62,082 nucleotides of DNA from Rhizophagus sp. LPA8_4_AMF (GCA_021464525.1 JADRCO010000055.1:1-62082); one strand, 5' to 3'. Positions 1 to 11,758 are shown, numbered from the stretch's first letter. The notes: generated by a model from the sequence alone, not told the origin. Numbers and translations are program-made.

Positions 1-62
1 TTAGTAACGTTCCCAACCAAAAGAAAAGAAAGGAACCCCTCACGAAAAAAATCAAACCACCC

Positions 63-1409
63 ACTCACCTTGATGTCAAAATTCAGGTTGAGTTCCAAGG
101 TCGTTCTTAAAAAAAAAGAAAGAGGGACGTTCCAGACGTTCCCAAATCAAAAAAACAAAAAAACGCATTGCCGCGTTGGTATTGTTTATATCAAGATTGG
201 TCATTTGTGTCACACAATGCAGTGACATGATGCGGTCGCACAATTGTTTGAAGTTTATTTATGCGGTTAGTCTAAACGTTACGGTTACATGACAGTATTT
301 TTTAAATAATAGATTACATACAAATATTTTTGAAATAATATTATTACACATGTGGAAACCTATCGACATAAACTTTCGAAAAGTGTAATATTTTGTGAGA
401 TTATACCATAATGTACCGTAAATTTACATTTCGTAAACTTTTGAAAAGTATAATGCTTCGTGAGATTATGCTGTTATGTACCGTAAATTTACACTTCGCA
501 AACTTTCGAAAAGTGTAATGTTTCACGAGATTATGCCGTAATGTACCGTAAATTTACATTTCGTAAACTTTCAAAAAGTGTAATGTTTTGTGAGATTATG
601 CCGTAAAATTTCGTAAGATTATGTCGCAATGTGCCAAATACTTACGCTTTCGTAATATTTTGAAGGTCCTGTAAAGCTACGTAGGTTTATGAATATGTGA
701 AAACTTACGTAATTTTACGCCACATTAATTTTCTGATGTAGTAATGTTCATTTATATAAAAAAAATTGAAAAAAATTTATTTTTTTTTACTTACAGCCCC
801 ACATCCAGAGACTTAAAAAACACCTAAAAAAAGAAAAACACTTAAAAAAAAAGAAAAAATAAACAGTTATAATGTTCGTTAAAATAAAATAATCAAAAAA
901 ATTTTTCCTATTTTACTTGCCAAATATCCTGTTCAAATACCTGATATCTAGACATCTAAAAAAAGAGAAAAAAAAGAAGTTTAATATTAAAAGTTTGTTA
1001 ATAAAAAAGTAATATTATTTTATTTACCAAAATTAACATTCAAGTATCAGAAAAAAAGAACGCTTAAAAAAGAAAATAAATAAAACGTTAGTTAACGTTT
1101 TGTTAAATTAAAAAAAATAACAAAAGTTTGAACTTACCGAAATGCAGCATCCAGAAAAATCTGAAAAAACCTAAAAAAGAAAAGGTCTGACCGTCTAAAA
1201 AAAGAAAAAAGAAAATGAAACATTAGTAAATGTTTTGTTAAAATAAATTTTTTTTAAAAAATAACTTACTGCAAGAAAATCCTAAAAAATCACCTAAAAA
1301 AAGAGAAAGAAACAAACTGTTAGAAATTGTTCATTAAAAAGATAAAAGAAATATAAATAAAAGTTAAACTTACCAGAATATCGACTTCAAAGAAATCCTT
1401 AAGAACCAT
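63..1409 (-). repeat. Array of exon/intron-like units on the minus strand
   Basis: Read on the minus strand, this stretch shows repeated short segments of 24-37 nt, each preceded by a T-rich tract ending in TAG or AAG and followed by a donor-like GTAAGT, GTGAGT, GTAAATA or, once, GCAAGT. The exon-like pieces are at about 1374-1409, 1270-1293, 1138-1170, 1028-1062, 921-955 and 795-823, with an outlier at 69-105. The intron-like spacers between the six clustered units are 72-99 nt, giving a period of roughly 105-130. The exon-like pieces resemble each other (T-rich start, GGAT or GAT core). Joined in order they do not keep one open frame, so a protein-coding role is not supported. This may be a decayed array of duplicated exon-intron units or an introner-like repeat. 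The splice interpretation is by eye. Confidence 0.4.
366..640. repeat. 65-bp tandem repeat, about four copies
   Basis: The string AACTTTCGAAAAGTGTAAT or a close variant recurs at 371, 436, 501 and 566, an exact spacing of 65. Each copy continues with a GTGAGATTATGCCGTAATGTACCGTAAATTTACA-like segment, quoted here only as its general shape. Further decayed fragments run to about 720. No gene overlaps it. Confidence 0.85.
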
Positions 1410-1499
1410 CTAAAAAAAATAAAAAAATAAGCAATTAGAAACAGTTTGTAAAAAGAAAATAATTAAAAAAAAATACCAGTGCTATCTAAAACGTTTCAT

Positions 1500-1610
1500 T
1501 ACAAAATTAGTAGAAAGAAGGGGGAAAGAGCAGAGTGAAGCTATAGGATGGGACGGGGAAAGAAAAAGGGTGAAAGAGGAAAGAAGGATAAAGAGTGTGG
1601 GAAATAAAAA
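1500..1610. repeat. Purine-rich low-complexity tract
   Basis: The plus strand is almost entirely G and A here (GAAAGAAGGGGG, GGGAAAGAAAAAGGG and similar), unlike the surrounding AT-rich DNA. No coding frame is associated with it. Confidence 0.7.
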
Positions 1611-1699
1611 GTTTTGTAATATATCAGATATTAGATGGCCGATCTAAGGTTACATGTGATTCAATTTTATGGATTTAGTATTAAAGTATTAAAAAAAAA

Positions 1700-1870
1700 A
1701 AATTTAGTATTCATGAAAATCCTTAAGGATTTTTATATAGGAATCTTTAAAGATCTATAAATTTATAGATTCTTTAAGGATATTTTACAGGTTAATAAGG
1801 ATTTTTAAAGAATCCATAAAATTACAGATCCTTAAAGATTCTAAAATAATCTAAAGAATCCTTATGAATC
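1700..1870. repeat. Palindromic AATCCTTAAGGATT-type repeat cluster
   Basis: Variants of AATCCTTAAGGATT and TCTTTAAAGAT occur in both orientations about eight times within 170 bases, so the segment can fold into several alternative hairpins. The short open frame starting at 1864 continues this composition and is not credited as a gene. Confidence 0.6.
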
Positions 1871-2171
1871 CATACCCTAAAAATTTTACTGATGTGGTAG
1901 AATTAAGGGTTAATAGTCATATGATGTTTAATCAGCTGTGTGTATATTTCCTATTAAGATCAAACCATTTTCAAATAAAAAAATCAAATATCATATTAAA
2001 AAAAATTAATTCTTTCAAAATTCTATTACTATATTTGCTTCTTCAACCTAAAACTAATAAATATATCCTAAAAAATGAATAAAAAATATTATTAAGTTAA
2101 TTTATTAAAAAAAAAAGAAAATTCATAATATTTAATGAAAAAAAAATAAAAAATAACAAATTATTTAAAAA

Positions 2172-2377
2172 TACTGTAAAGTCCCAAATATAAATAACCG
2201 TTTTTTGTTATAGGGGTCACTAAGGGGTGCTTATATTCAAGTAAATTTAAATATATGGTATATTGTAATATTAGTTAAAATTATCATAGTGTTGGTAAAT
2301 GGTGCTTACTTTCAGGTAATATAAAAATCTGGAAATGTTTATATGAGAGAGTTGCTTATATTTGGGACTTTACAGTA
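2172..2377. mobile_element. MITE with Tc1/mariner-like ends
   Basis: The ends are inverted repeats: CTGTAAAGTCCCAAATATAA begins at 2174 and its reverse complement (one mismatch) ends at 2375. A TA dinucleotide flanks both sides (2172-2173 and 2376-2377), the target duplication expected of the Tc1/mariner superfamily. There is no coding capacity in the roughly 200-bp element, so it would be mobilised in trans. Superfamily assignment rests on the TA duplication and general end structure. Confidence 0.8.
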
Positions 2378-3120
2378 AGTACTAAATAAATTTTAATTAA
2401 ATATTTTATTTTTTTTTTTTACTTGCCGCAGCACATTTATTAATTGTTTATATCAGAAAAAAGTTAGGTAATACATTAAGTAAAAATCAAAACTAAGCTA
2501 ATATAAATGAGAGAATTAATAAACTACTCATCATTCACAAAAAAAAGAAACCTTACATATGTACTGTCGGTAAGCCTATTCACTCAGTAGGTAAGTGTGA
2601 AGTAAAGCACACTTTCTTATTAACAAATGCTCTACTTTCTCAGTTGGTTGACTCAGAAACCTGCTACGCTGTAACAAAGAAAAAGAAAAAAGAAAAAAAA
2701 CAATTTTTTAAACCCACTGATCCCACCAAAAAGCAAAATATATCGCTAATTCACAAATCATCATTATCATCTGCGCACAATCGCTAGTGTAGAAATCCCC
2801 ATACTTAGACATATTCAATAATGAGAAAGATCTTCAGCTCATTGTATGGTAATGTTGATAATTCTTTCGCTGCTATATATGGTAGAGGTATTAAATCTAT
2901 CCACGAAAATTATGATAGGTGTTGCAGATAGGACTTCCAAAATGGATAGAGATGTTGATAAAGAGCTCCACATCTTCTAACACAATACCATGTAAAGATA
3001 ATTCAAATCCATCCAAGAAAATTCTATATTATAAAAAAGTAAAATATAACAGAAAACATAGAAAATAAAAAGAAAACTAAAAAAAAAAGAAAAAAAAAAG
3101 AAAAAATTGAAAAAATAAGA
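2378..3120. other. Intergenic, AT-rich, no gene seen
   Basis: Mostly A-rich low-complexity DNA. A 36-codon frame from 2821 ends early and has no recognisable content. Confidence 0.5.
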
Positions 3121-3511
3121 ATCTATAAATTGCTAAACAAAAGTAAGAAAACTCGTAGGTTATCACATCTACATCCAAGTGTTTGTCTTTGTTACTAATT
3201 CCTCTAGCTGTGTAGAAGAAATCAAAATGAGACGTCAAATCGATGTCTAATGCTACATATTAAAGGTGTCTAATAAGGTATTTCCTATACCGACCAGTCA
3301 AAAGGTTTGGCAAATAAGAATTATTTGTTTTGTTGTATTCTAAAAATAGTTCTGAAGACGACACGTGATCAGACGTGTCCAAACTTATTTTGATCCTATT
3401 AAGAAATGCGTTAAGGAAAAGTTTAAAGAATCCATCTGATTTGGTAGTACTACCTTCCCATTTTGATATCATCTTTGGATTGTTTGCCAGTGAAAAATAG
3501 GGAGTATCCAT
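3121..3511 (-). pseudogene. Possible degraded coding region, unknown product
   Basis: A frame of 83 codons begins at 3511 on the minus strand (MDTPYFSLANNPKMISKW...) and ends in TAA at about 3260. The same frame then stays open for roughly 45 more codons, with ordinary amino-acid composition (for example YVALDIDLTSHFDFFYTARG). That suggests one coding region interrupted by a nonsense change. I recognise no domain, and no splice sites bracket it convincingly. It could equally be an old transposon fragment or chance. Confidence 0.25.
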
Positions 3512-3749
3512 TTTCAGCGAGAAGAAAAAAAGGAAGAAGGGATATTTGGAAAAACAACCAGGTAGAGGTAGTCAAAATATCATCTTATTTTTGCTGATAT
3601 TCCAGATTTATGATGTGGTAGGCAGGCTGCTAAGGAATCTAAGAGTTCAGTTAAGTACTCATATCACATCTGTCCATCAGTATAGTCTGAAGTGTTGCCA
3701 AGAAAATATAAAAAATCTTCATTATCTAAGACTTCATGATTGAGTCTCT

Positions 3750-4836
3750 CTATATCGTTCTTTATAACTTTAAATCAAATTGTTGAGTCTTCTCATAATT
3801 TCGCTTATTGTCAAGTCTTGATAATATGGTTAGATAGGTCCCTACTCAGTTCAAAAACCAATTTCCAAGTTAAAGATTTTTTGAAAACATTCCCAAAAGT
3901 CAAAATTGGCTGCTAGAATAAAGCTAATAGAAAAAGTAAAAGAAACCAAAAATAAAAATAAATGTAACAAATAGTGTATTATTAAAGCTTAAAGTGTATT
4001 TATTTAAAGAGAATAAAAGAAAAAATGAAATAAAAACAAAATATTTGTGAAAAATATTAGTAAAAAAATGGTCATGAACGAAAGAGAGAGTATTAAATAT
4101 TTTATTAATTTATAATTTAATCTGTTACAATTTAATAAATTACACTTAAAGCTATTAATTATGATTTTTTAAATATTTCTATTGAGTAGTGTATTTTTTT
4201 TCTACAGAATGTTAAAAAACTTTGAAATAATAAAAGAGAGCTACTACTTATATATAAAGTAAAAAAACTACTATATTTGCTTTCAAAACTATTCAGCTTA
4301 CCTAATTTAAAAAACTAACAGAAAAGCTGATGGAAAAATGAACAGAGAGTTTGCGAAAGAAAAAAATATTTTTATTGCTATTATTATTTATTAAAGTAAA
4401 TTCACATCGTATGACCTTGTAATACAATGTGATTTGATTTGTGAAATGTAATTTTATATTCTGAGTTGCAATAACTTGAAAATTTTGCAAAATATTTAAT
4501 TCTAAAAATCAGCCCATATGTTTAGCTAAATGTAATATATTTAGGTAGCTTAAACAAAGTTGTTTAATGGATATATACCCACTTAAATATTAAATTTTAT
4601 CAAAATTTCTTTAATATTTGCAATAGTATAAATATTTTTATGGAAATTACTATATTACATACAATTAATTTTTCACTTTAAGCAATATTTTGGTACTTTT
4701 ACTAAATGAAATAAGCCTTTAAAAATTAAGTAAAGTTATAGCAGGAGTAGGATTACTTAAATATTGATTTTTATTATTGTACTTTTCAAAATTATGCTAG
4801 TACTTCCTATAAATCATTTGATAAAAAAATTATTAG
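3750..4836. other. Intergenic, AT-rich, no gene seen
   Basis: Long A/T runs with no frame above about 60 codons that has protein-like composition. Confidence 0.5.
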
Positions 4837-4895
4837 ATTACAGGATGATTACCAGATAAAAATCAGACAATATTGTCCTGTAATCATCCTGTAAT
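4837..4895. repeat. Perfect 16-bp inverted repeat (hairpin)
   Basis: ATTACAGGATGATTAC at 4837-4852 is matched exactly by its reverse complement at 4880-4895, with a 27-base loop. The right arm is followed by another direct copy of CCTGTAAT-like sequence. It may be the remnant of a very short inverted-repeat element. Confidence 0.7.
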
Positions 4896-4899
4896 TATC

Positions 4900-5600
4900 C
4901 TATAATTATAATCACTCAATAATTATAACGTATACAGAATTCTAAAAGCTGTGATAAATTAGCTAATATTTATGGAGTAATTAGCATTATTACAATATTG
5001 CTATTTATTTGTTTATTAAAATTAACTTTAATAAAGTGAAAAGGGTTATTTTCAAATGTATTTATTGTAAAAGTAATAAAATAAGTATACATTAAAGAGA
5101 AAATATCAGTTTTTCTTTTTTTTTTCTTTTTGATTTTTTATGATTCTTTTTTTCTAAAATAAACATTATAATGTGAAATAAATATTGTGCCAATTAAAAT
5201 TCAGATATTACAAAATTACATGTGCACTAAAAAATTGGTGAAAATAATTTGGAAATAATCTGCAAATGATTGATAAACCAATTAAATGTGCATAATGTGC
5301 TAATTATTTCACTGATTCTTATGATACTTTATAATAATACATTAACAATTATAATGAATGTTTTTATTTATAATATAAAGTATAATAAAACAAATTATTA
5401 AATATTATAATATTCCTGAAATTTCCATCAAAATCTTTAATTTTCAACTTAAATTTTAATATAATGACCAATTTTTTGTAGAATATTATAAGGTTTTCAC
5501 AGTAAATATAATTCAATTTGGAGAATAACTTTATTTAATCTAGGTTAATTAATAAAAAAAAAGTTTTTATAAAAGTATACTTGCATAATAATTGTATTAA
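4900..5600. other. Intergenic, AT-rich, no gene seen
   Basis: Low-complexity A/T sequence including poly-T at about 5112-5150. No feature can be supported. Confidence 0.5.
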
Positions 5601-6820
5601 TTTATAGATGACCAGTATCTTATTGTAGGGTACTGTAACGCTGATGTAATTTTTAGGCTAACTAATGCACAAATTCAGAATAGAATAAATCTTTATACTG
5701 ATGAATTAACTAAATCTCAAAAGTGATTAGCATGAACAATTATTTATGCACACGTGATCTACTGACTAAATTTAAGTTCCCAATGAGTTTATTCTAAAAA
5801 AAATACCAGTTATGTATCAGACCTTAATAAGACTGATACATCAGAGGCGCAAACAAATACCTTAATTTCAGCTGAAGTAAGCATATTAACTGCATCTATT
5901 TCTTTAACTTGTGTTCAGGTAATTCCTCTGGAATCAGTCCAGTTAATTCATTCATATCTGAGCTGAAGATGATCCCTTCCAGAAATTAAGCTCTGATTAA
6001 ACTTTAGCATATTCCCATAGTGAACAGGCCAGTTTTTACAATTGCCAAAATGGTTGAAAAACAGTATTCTGAATTATTTTTTCTAAGCAATAGTGAAGAA
6101 ACCCATGAATTTTATCAAGTAACCAGTGGAAATCTTTGCCCTATATATGGTAAGGAGTATAAAGAGCTGATACAATAAAGTGAGAAGGTGCCTATTCTTA
6201 TGAGAAAATCTATATACTGCAGTGTTTGAAATATCTCCTCAAGCTAGTATTGAATAGTACAAAATTATTAAGGTTATTAAGGCTATTCATCTGAAAAATG
6301 CATGAAGAATGATATTGGAAAAATTTCTTGCCAACTCGCCTATTTACTCTGTTCATAGCCAGTTAAAATTATTGATTAGAGATTTTTTTTGCAAGAATAT
6401 TTGATTCACTGACCGATTGGTCAGCAAAAATCACATGACTGTGGCATAGTAAAATCGATTGGTAAATATGACAGATGAATTTCTTACATATCTGATATAG
6501 TATTTCTGGGTATTTTTTTACTTAACCTCCAAAACATAACACTTTTTTTTTTCACCTGAGCTATAAAAACGCCATGTCAGACACAAATATACAGCTTCAG
6601 CCTCTACCTCTGTCACAGGAAATAAGGCTACTCAAAAAAGATCCAATGTGATATTTCACTAATATATCATAAGCTGGTCTTATGACTTAAACTTACTCTT
6701 GGGATTTAAATGCGCATGAGTCCTAATACAAATGTGCAACGCATAATACTCCTTCCTATTCAAGAATATAAGTACTTGCAAAACTAATAAGCAGAAAATA
6801 TAACCCGCTCCATTTTTCTG
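5600..6820 (+). pseudogene. Heavily decayed coding-like region
   Basis: This interval is visibly richer in G and C than its flanks. In different plus-strand frames it shows protein-like runs broken by stops and shifts. One around 6160-6400 reads EKIYTAVFEISPQASIE, then YKIIKVIKAIHLKNA, then RMILEKFLANSPIYSVHSQL. I do not recognise the family. The pattern of frame changes every 100-200 bases suggests an old gene or retroelement relic rather than an intron-containing gene, because clear donor/acceptor pairs are not seen at the switches. Confidence 0.3.
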
Positions 6821-7148
6821 ATTACTAGTTTATAAGCTATTTATAGATGAGCGAACGGAATTTTGAGGTAATTGAGAATTGAAATTTTAATCTCCAAAAA
6901 TAAGAACAAATAAAATTATTACTCAGAAAAATATTAGAGTTATAAATTTAAGTATATTTAATACTAAATTTAAAAAATAATTAAAGGTCTTTCATTTGTA
7001 AACATTTATTATTATAAATTGATTGTAAAAATAACTAAAATAAAATAATGAATTTACTAAGAAAAAATATAAATACAAATATTATTACATTAAAATTACA
7101 GTAACAATGATTAAAAGTCTATAACAACTAAATAGAGTATCTATAAAT

Positions 7149-7896
7149 TTATGGCCATGATAAAATTTCTTTCTTAATAGCTTTATCATATTGTTCACAA
7201 TTATTATTTTTACAAAATTTAGTACCAAAATCTTTAATAAAAGATAACAATTGAGTTTTAATATTTTTCTTACAATCATTAACCAATCTCTTTAATTTAT
7301 TTCCTCCTATACCATTCTTTCTAGTGGTATCATTAATGGTATTGGTTAAAATTTTTTCAAAATTATTTGATTTTCTTTTTAAATCATTTTTTACATTTTC
7401 AACACAACGAGGTTTAACTTCTAAATCTAAAAAATGACAAATTGAAGGAGGATATTATCACAAATATAATCCATTTTTTCACAAGAAATTGTATCCCAAG
7501 GTAAAGTTTTAGTTTGTTCAATTCTAAAAGGTTTACTACAATCTCCTTTAAATTTAGGTTCTTGATTAAAAATTGCAACTTGAATTAATTTTGAAAAGTT
7601 TCCTGAAAAATCTTTTTGAAATTTTGATATAGCGGATTCAATGGCTTTATTAACAACAGTTTTAATTCCATTAGCTTTACTGGTACTTCCAGAAATACTT
7701 TTCAAATCAACATTCTTATATAAGTTCTTTATAAGATTATTGCTGAAAGCATTAAAGAATGGTTTGATTTCCTTTGTATAGGCTGTTGCGAATCCTGATG
7801 CAACTCCTTTACGGCATGAACTTTCACATGCTTCAATTGGACTTAGAGAGAGAACAAAATTGCCAAAATAGCAAATACGAGCACAAAGTATTTCAT
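7149..7896 (-). pseudogene. Small secreted protein gene with two frameshifts
   Basis: The minus-strand ATG at 7896 opens MKYFVLVFAILAILFSL, a typical secretion signal, and then meets TAA. One frame over, the sequence continues at once as SPIEACESSCRKGVASGF and runs on through DLKSISGSTSKANGIK and ETISC-like, cysteine-bearing sequence to CEKMDYICDN. There the frame shifts again (near 7447) and continues as PPSICHFLDLEVKPRCVENV to a TAA at 7149-7151. Taken together it is about 248 residues, with a signal peptide and around nine cysteines after it, and no membrane segment. The first break lies in a CT microsatellite (about 7843-7852), the second in a CCTCC run. Neither has splice signals, so they are real indels or assembly errors. 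It resembles the secreted, cysteine-containing proteins common in plant-associated fungi; I cannot name a family. A TATA-like ATTTATATACC lies about 145 bases upstream on the same strand. Confidence 0.65.
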
Positions 7897-8199
7897 TTTT
7901 CTTATTAAAAAAAAGAGAACGTGATGATAAGAGAGGTTATAGAAGGAAGAAAAAAAGGATTGATGAATTTAAATGAAGAATATGGATGATAATGGAGGAT
8001 AAAAAGGAATGAAATAGGAGGAAACGATAGAATCAAAGGTATATAAATGATAAGGAAAGGGATTTAACCGAAATAAGCAGTTAAACTTTTTCGGTTATTG
8101 GATTTGAAGATACTTTTCCTGATGCATTAATTCGCTTCAATTTTATACGTAATTTTTTTAAATGAATGAATGTGAAGAATGTTAAATAATTGGTTAATT
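7897..8199. other. Upstream region of the secreted-protein gene
   Basis: Purine-rich leader (GGAAGAAAAAAAGG) and a TATA-like stretch at about 8038-8048 on the minus strand. No other gene is seen. Confidence 0.4.
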
Positions 8200-8391
8200 T
8201 CATAAACTCAAAGTATTCATTATAATAGCGTGAAAAAAGATGTCAATAAAAAATCTATAAATATGACCAATGATCAAAAAATAAACTAATAAACGAGGAT
8301 ACACGACGATAGGAACGATCAAAATCGCAAAGGTCACAAAAAACAACAAATAACGGGTACAATTTATGTTCCCGATATATACAGCGAACAA
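8200..8391 (-). CDS. Hypothetical short hydrophobic protein
   Basis: A 63-codon minus-strand frame encodes MFAVYIGNINCTRYLLFFVT followed by two hydrophobic segments (about residues 13-29 and 33-55), with R/H residues between them. It could be a small two-span membrane protein, or the last exon of a longer gene whose earlier exons I cannot place. Its composition is less biased toward K/N/I than chance frames in this AT-rich DNA, which is the only argument in its favour. Confidence 0.2.
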   Translation of the reverse strand: MFAVYIGNINCTRYLLFFVTFAILIVPIVVYPRLLVYFLIIGHIYRFFIDIFFHAIIMNTLSL

Positions 8392-10087
8392 AGAGAATAA
8401 AGTTTTCTTACAATAAGCATTATATTGCGAATTATTTGATATTAATGGTCAAAAGCGTTATATGTTTCTAAATATTCTGATTTCAACAATAAATAAAATG
8501 ATATAAACTTAATCGCTTTCTTTTTTGTGAAATAGATCGAATAAAACGTTTATTCATGTTTTTGGTTCGCTCAATTTAGAACAAAGGTATGATAAAATAA
8601 ATGTATTAGGAAAATCGGTTTCGATAGTCGAATATGTACAATTAATCATTCGATAATTAACCAATCAATAGGATGCAAATATAGTGTCAGGAGATTTTTT
8701 GTTATAAATTGGGTATACCCGTCGAAAGTTATAAGGATATGCATTTAATAAAAGAAGTGTTGTGTTATTAACATTGTAGATCCCAATCATGAATTGGCGT
8801 AAATGATTGAATTCGAATTACATTGTTGAGAAGTAGTTTTTCTCTTGCTATATCAACCATATATATTTTTAAACCTAGATTAAACGTCAAGTTTCGTAAG
8901 AAAATTCTAGATAGAAACTTTTTTTTTAAAAAAAAAGAGAGGACGCATCTATGATATGTCAATAAAAAAATACTTTACCTTATTAGACTTAGTCTCATTT
9001 TATTTGATCGTACCGCTTAATATTTAGTACCGTACATTAATAATAACCAATCAGAAATTAGAATAAGAATAAATAAAGCAAAAAAAAAATACCCAAAAAC
9101 CGAAACGGGTTACATAACAAACAACTATTGCATCTTAAAGTATTTCCGAACTTTAAAAATAAATGAAACATTATTGGCTAAATTTTAGTAATACAAACAT
9201 ACCCCTATCCAGAACCACCGCGTGTAACAAGAATTAATATGGTTAAACCATGAAATTCTTTTTCGTTTTAGAAAATTAAAATTGGTAATCTTATATATAT
9301 ATTGGTAATCTTATATATAAAGACTTTAAAGGCAAACAATTGAATACATAGTCTGCCGTTATAATTCATATTTTTCATTTATATAAAAAAAAGGGTTCAT
9401 TGCAAATCTAAATAAATACGTAAATAAAAAATAATTCGATTTTAAGATTTTATAAATTTTAATTATTATTATTAATTATTAAATTACCATATAAAGTTAT
9501 ACTTCAAGTTAAATTAACAAATTATTACATGTTTAATAAAAATATTTGTTTTCGTCAGCATATGTTTTGTATACATTTAAAGTCATATTTAATTCCAAAA
9601 AGAAAGGCGTAATTATTAATATAACACAGTGACAATTTTAGTAAATTTATGATCACTCGGTTCATTTCGGTCGAATTTTTACAAAATAATTATTAAGAGT
9701 ATCACGGTTTAATAACAAATGTTTGAATACAAGTAATTGTCCTCATAAATTGTTAGGTTACACGGGAACAGCATATGGGTAATAAAAAAACCAATCAAGG
9801 CAATCACATTAGTTTCATTCTTTCTTAAGTAAGTTAGGTAATTTAATTTATATGACCGGATAAACAGATAAAGAAGTTTTGTATGATTAAGAAGTACAAG
9901 CATTATTTTTGTTTATTTTTTTTTGTTAAAAAAAAAAATAGCTTATGAAACATTTCATAATTTTACGAATTTCACTTTCTTTCTTGTATCTGTAAATTGG
10001 AAAATTTTTTAAAATTTTCAATTTTAAAAATAACATTTCAATTATTACACTCTTTTTATATGATTAAAGAAGAAAATTTAATATAGG
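8392..10087. other. Intergenic, AT-rich; one 20-bp direct duplication
   Basis: No gene is seen. ATTGGTAATCTTATATATAT at 9281-9300 is repeated immediately at 9301-9319. Frames reported here on either strand are short and of low-complexity composition. Confidence 0.5.
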
Positions 10088-11758
10088 ATGACATCCATTA
10101 AATATATAAAAATAATATTATTATCTACAATATTATTATTTAGTACTCTTGTCAAAGGCTATGAACCATTAGCCCGTTATGGTCATGGTTCAATTGTTCT
10201 TGAAAATAATTTATATTTCTTTGGAGGTTATGTAAAAGAATCTGACGGAAAAGAAATTAATACGAATGATTTCTTTTATATAGATTTTTCAAAGCCATTT
10301 GACAGATTAAATCCACAATATATTGACCTTAAAACGATATCTAGCCCTCCAGTAAGATTCAGTCAAGGTTCACTTACACCTAATAGTCAAGGAACTGGAT
10401 TTCATGTTATCGGCGGTATCTTGGATGATATTAATAATAATAGACCATTTTACGATAATTTTGTTTACGAATATGAAGAATCCACAAATTCATGGTCCGT
10501 ACCAAAAATTACTAATACTCCAAAATATTCCCAATTAAAAGAATTTGATTCCGTTTATGATGATAGAAAATCTTATATTTTTGGTGGAATTAACGCTGAT
10601 AATCCAGAAACGATTTTAGAGATGCAAATTTTTGATAGTGAATCTTTAAGTTGGTCTTTGGCTTCAAATAAAATACCAAACTTACAGGTTTTATCTGGTT
10701 ATACTGCTACTTTACTGCCTGATGGTACTATTGTATATATTGGAGGTGCATCTAATCCCTTATCCGACGTACGTGGTTTATTATTATAAAAAAAAGAAAA
10801 TTTCCCCCCAAAAAAAGTATTAATTTTTTGTATTCCTTTTTTTTAGATTTATACATATGATACAAGAAATGATATGTGGAAATATACGAAAATTGACGCA
10901 GAAGGAATAGATCCAAGAAGCGGCCATACTGCGGTACTAGGTAGATATTTTATTTTAAAAAACTTCTTTTTTCAAGAAAATTTTCTTACTAATCGTATTT
11001 TTTTTTTAATATTTATAGCTTCTGATAATCGAATAATTGTTTATGGAGGAGTACGTGATGATAATTCTGAAGCTCTTCCTCAACTAGTCGTATTAAATAC
11101 AAATGATTATAAATGGACAACACCAAAAATTGAGGAAATCGAGTCACGTGTTCTTCATAAGGCTAATTTGGTTAACGATTATATGATCATTTCATTTGGT
11201 AAATTTCCACTTTTTTTTCAACTTACCGTTTAGCGTTACATACGATTACCCGTAATAATTAAAACATATGTTAAGTTTTATAGCCGAGTACTATCAAAGT
11301 TTACGATTTTACAATATTACTTGAGTACTAATACTATATTTTGTTTTTTAATAGGTAAATTTTCGAAATCTAATAATCTTAGCAACGAGATACAAATATT
11401 AGATACAAGATCATACGAATGGGTTGATTCAATTTCATTTGAACCAACAAAATCAACAAAATCGATTTTCCTAACGAGTAATGAAACATCAGAAACAGCT
11501 TTTCCAACTTACGTAGTGAGTGATGATATGAGCACAGGATCAGATAAAGGATCAAATTCATTCTTTTCAAAAGTTCCAAAATACTTTCAAGCGGTTATTT
11601 TCTGTTTGTGTGGTCTCGTTGTTATAACAATAATATTTTTAACATACTACAATATTAGACGAAAGAAAAAAGCTAGAACTAGACATCTCAGTGTATTACC
11701 TTATACCAATTGTAATGAAGAAGCAAAAGAAGATATAATACGTGTATATGCACATTGA
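10088..11758 (+). CDS. Secreted/membrane-anchored kelch-repeat protein
   Basis: Four exons join in frame: 10088-10768, 10847-10940, 11019-11198 and 11355-11758, giving 452 residues. Introns are 78, 78 and 156 nt, begin GTACGT, GTAGAT and GTAAAT, and end TTTTAG, TTATAG and AATAG. Residues 1-24 are a signal peptide (hydrophobic IILLSTILLFSTLVKG). Kelch blades follow: RYGHGSIVLENNLYFFGGY, FHVIGGI, SYIFGGIN, GYTATLLPDGTIVYIGGAS, RSGHTAVLASDNRIIVYGGV; each has the kelch GG pair and/or a following aromatic/Trp strand. A single membrane span (YFQAVIFCLCGLVVITIIFLTYYN) lies near residues 387-411, followed by the basic RRKKKAR, so the kelch domain should face outside or the lumen. Kelch propellers bind proteins or carbohydrates; no galactose-oxidase catalytic set is evident. 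Without splicing the frame stops at each intron, which supports the model. Confidence 0.85.
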
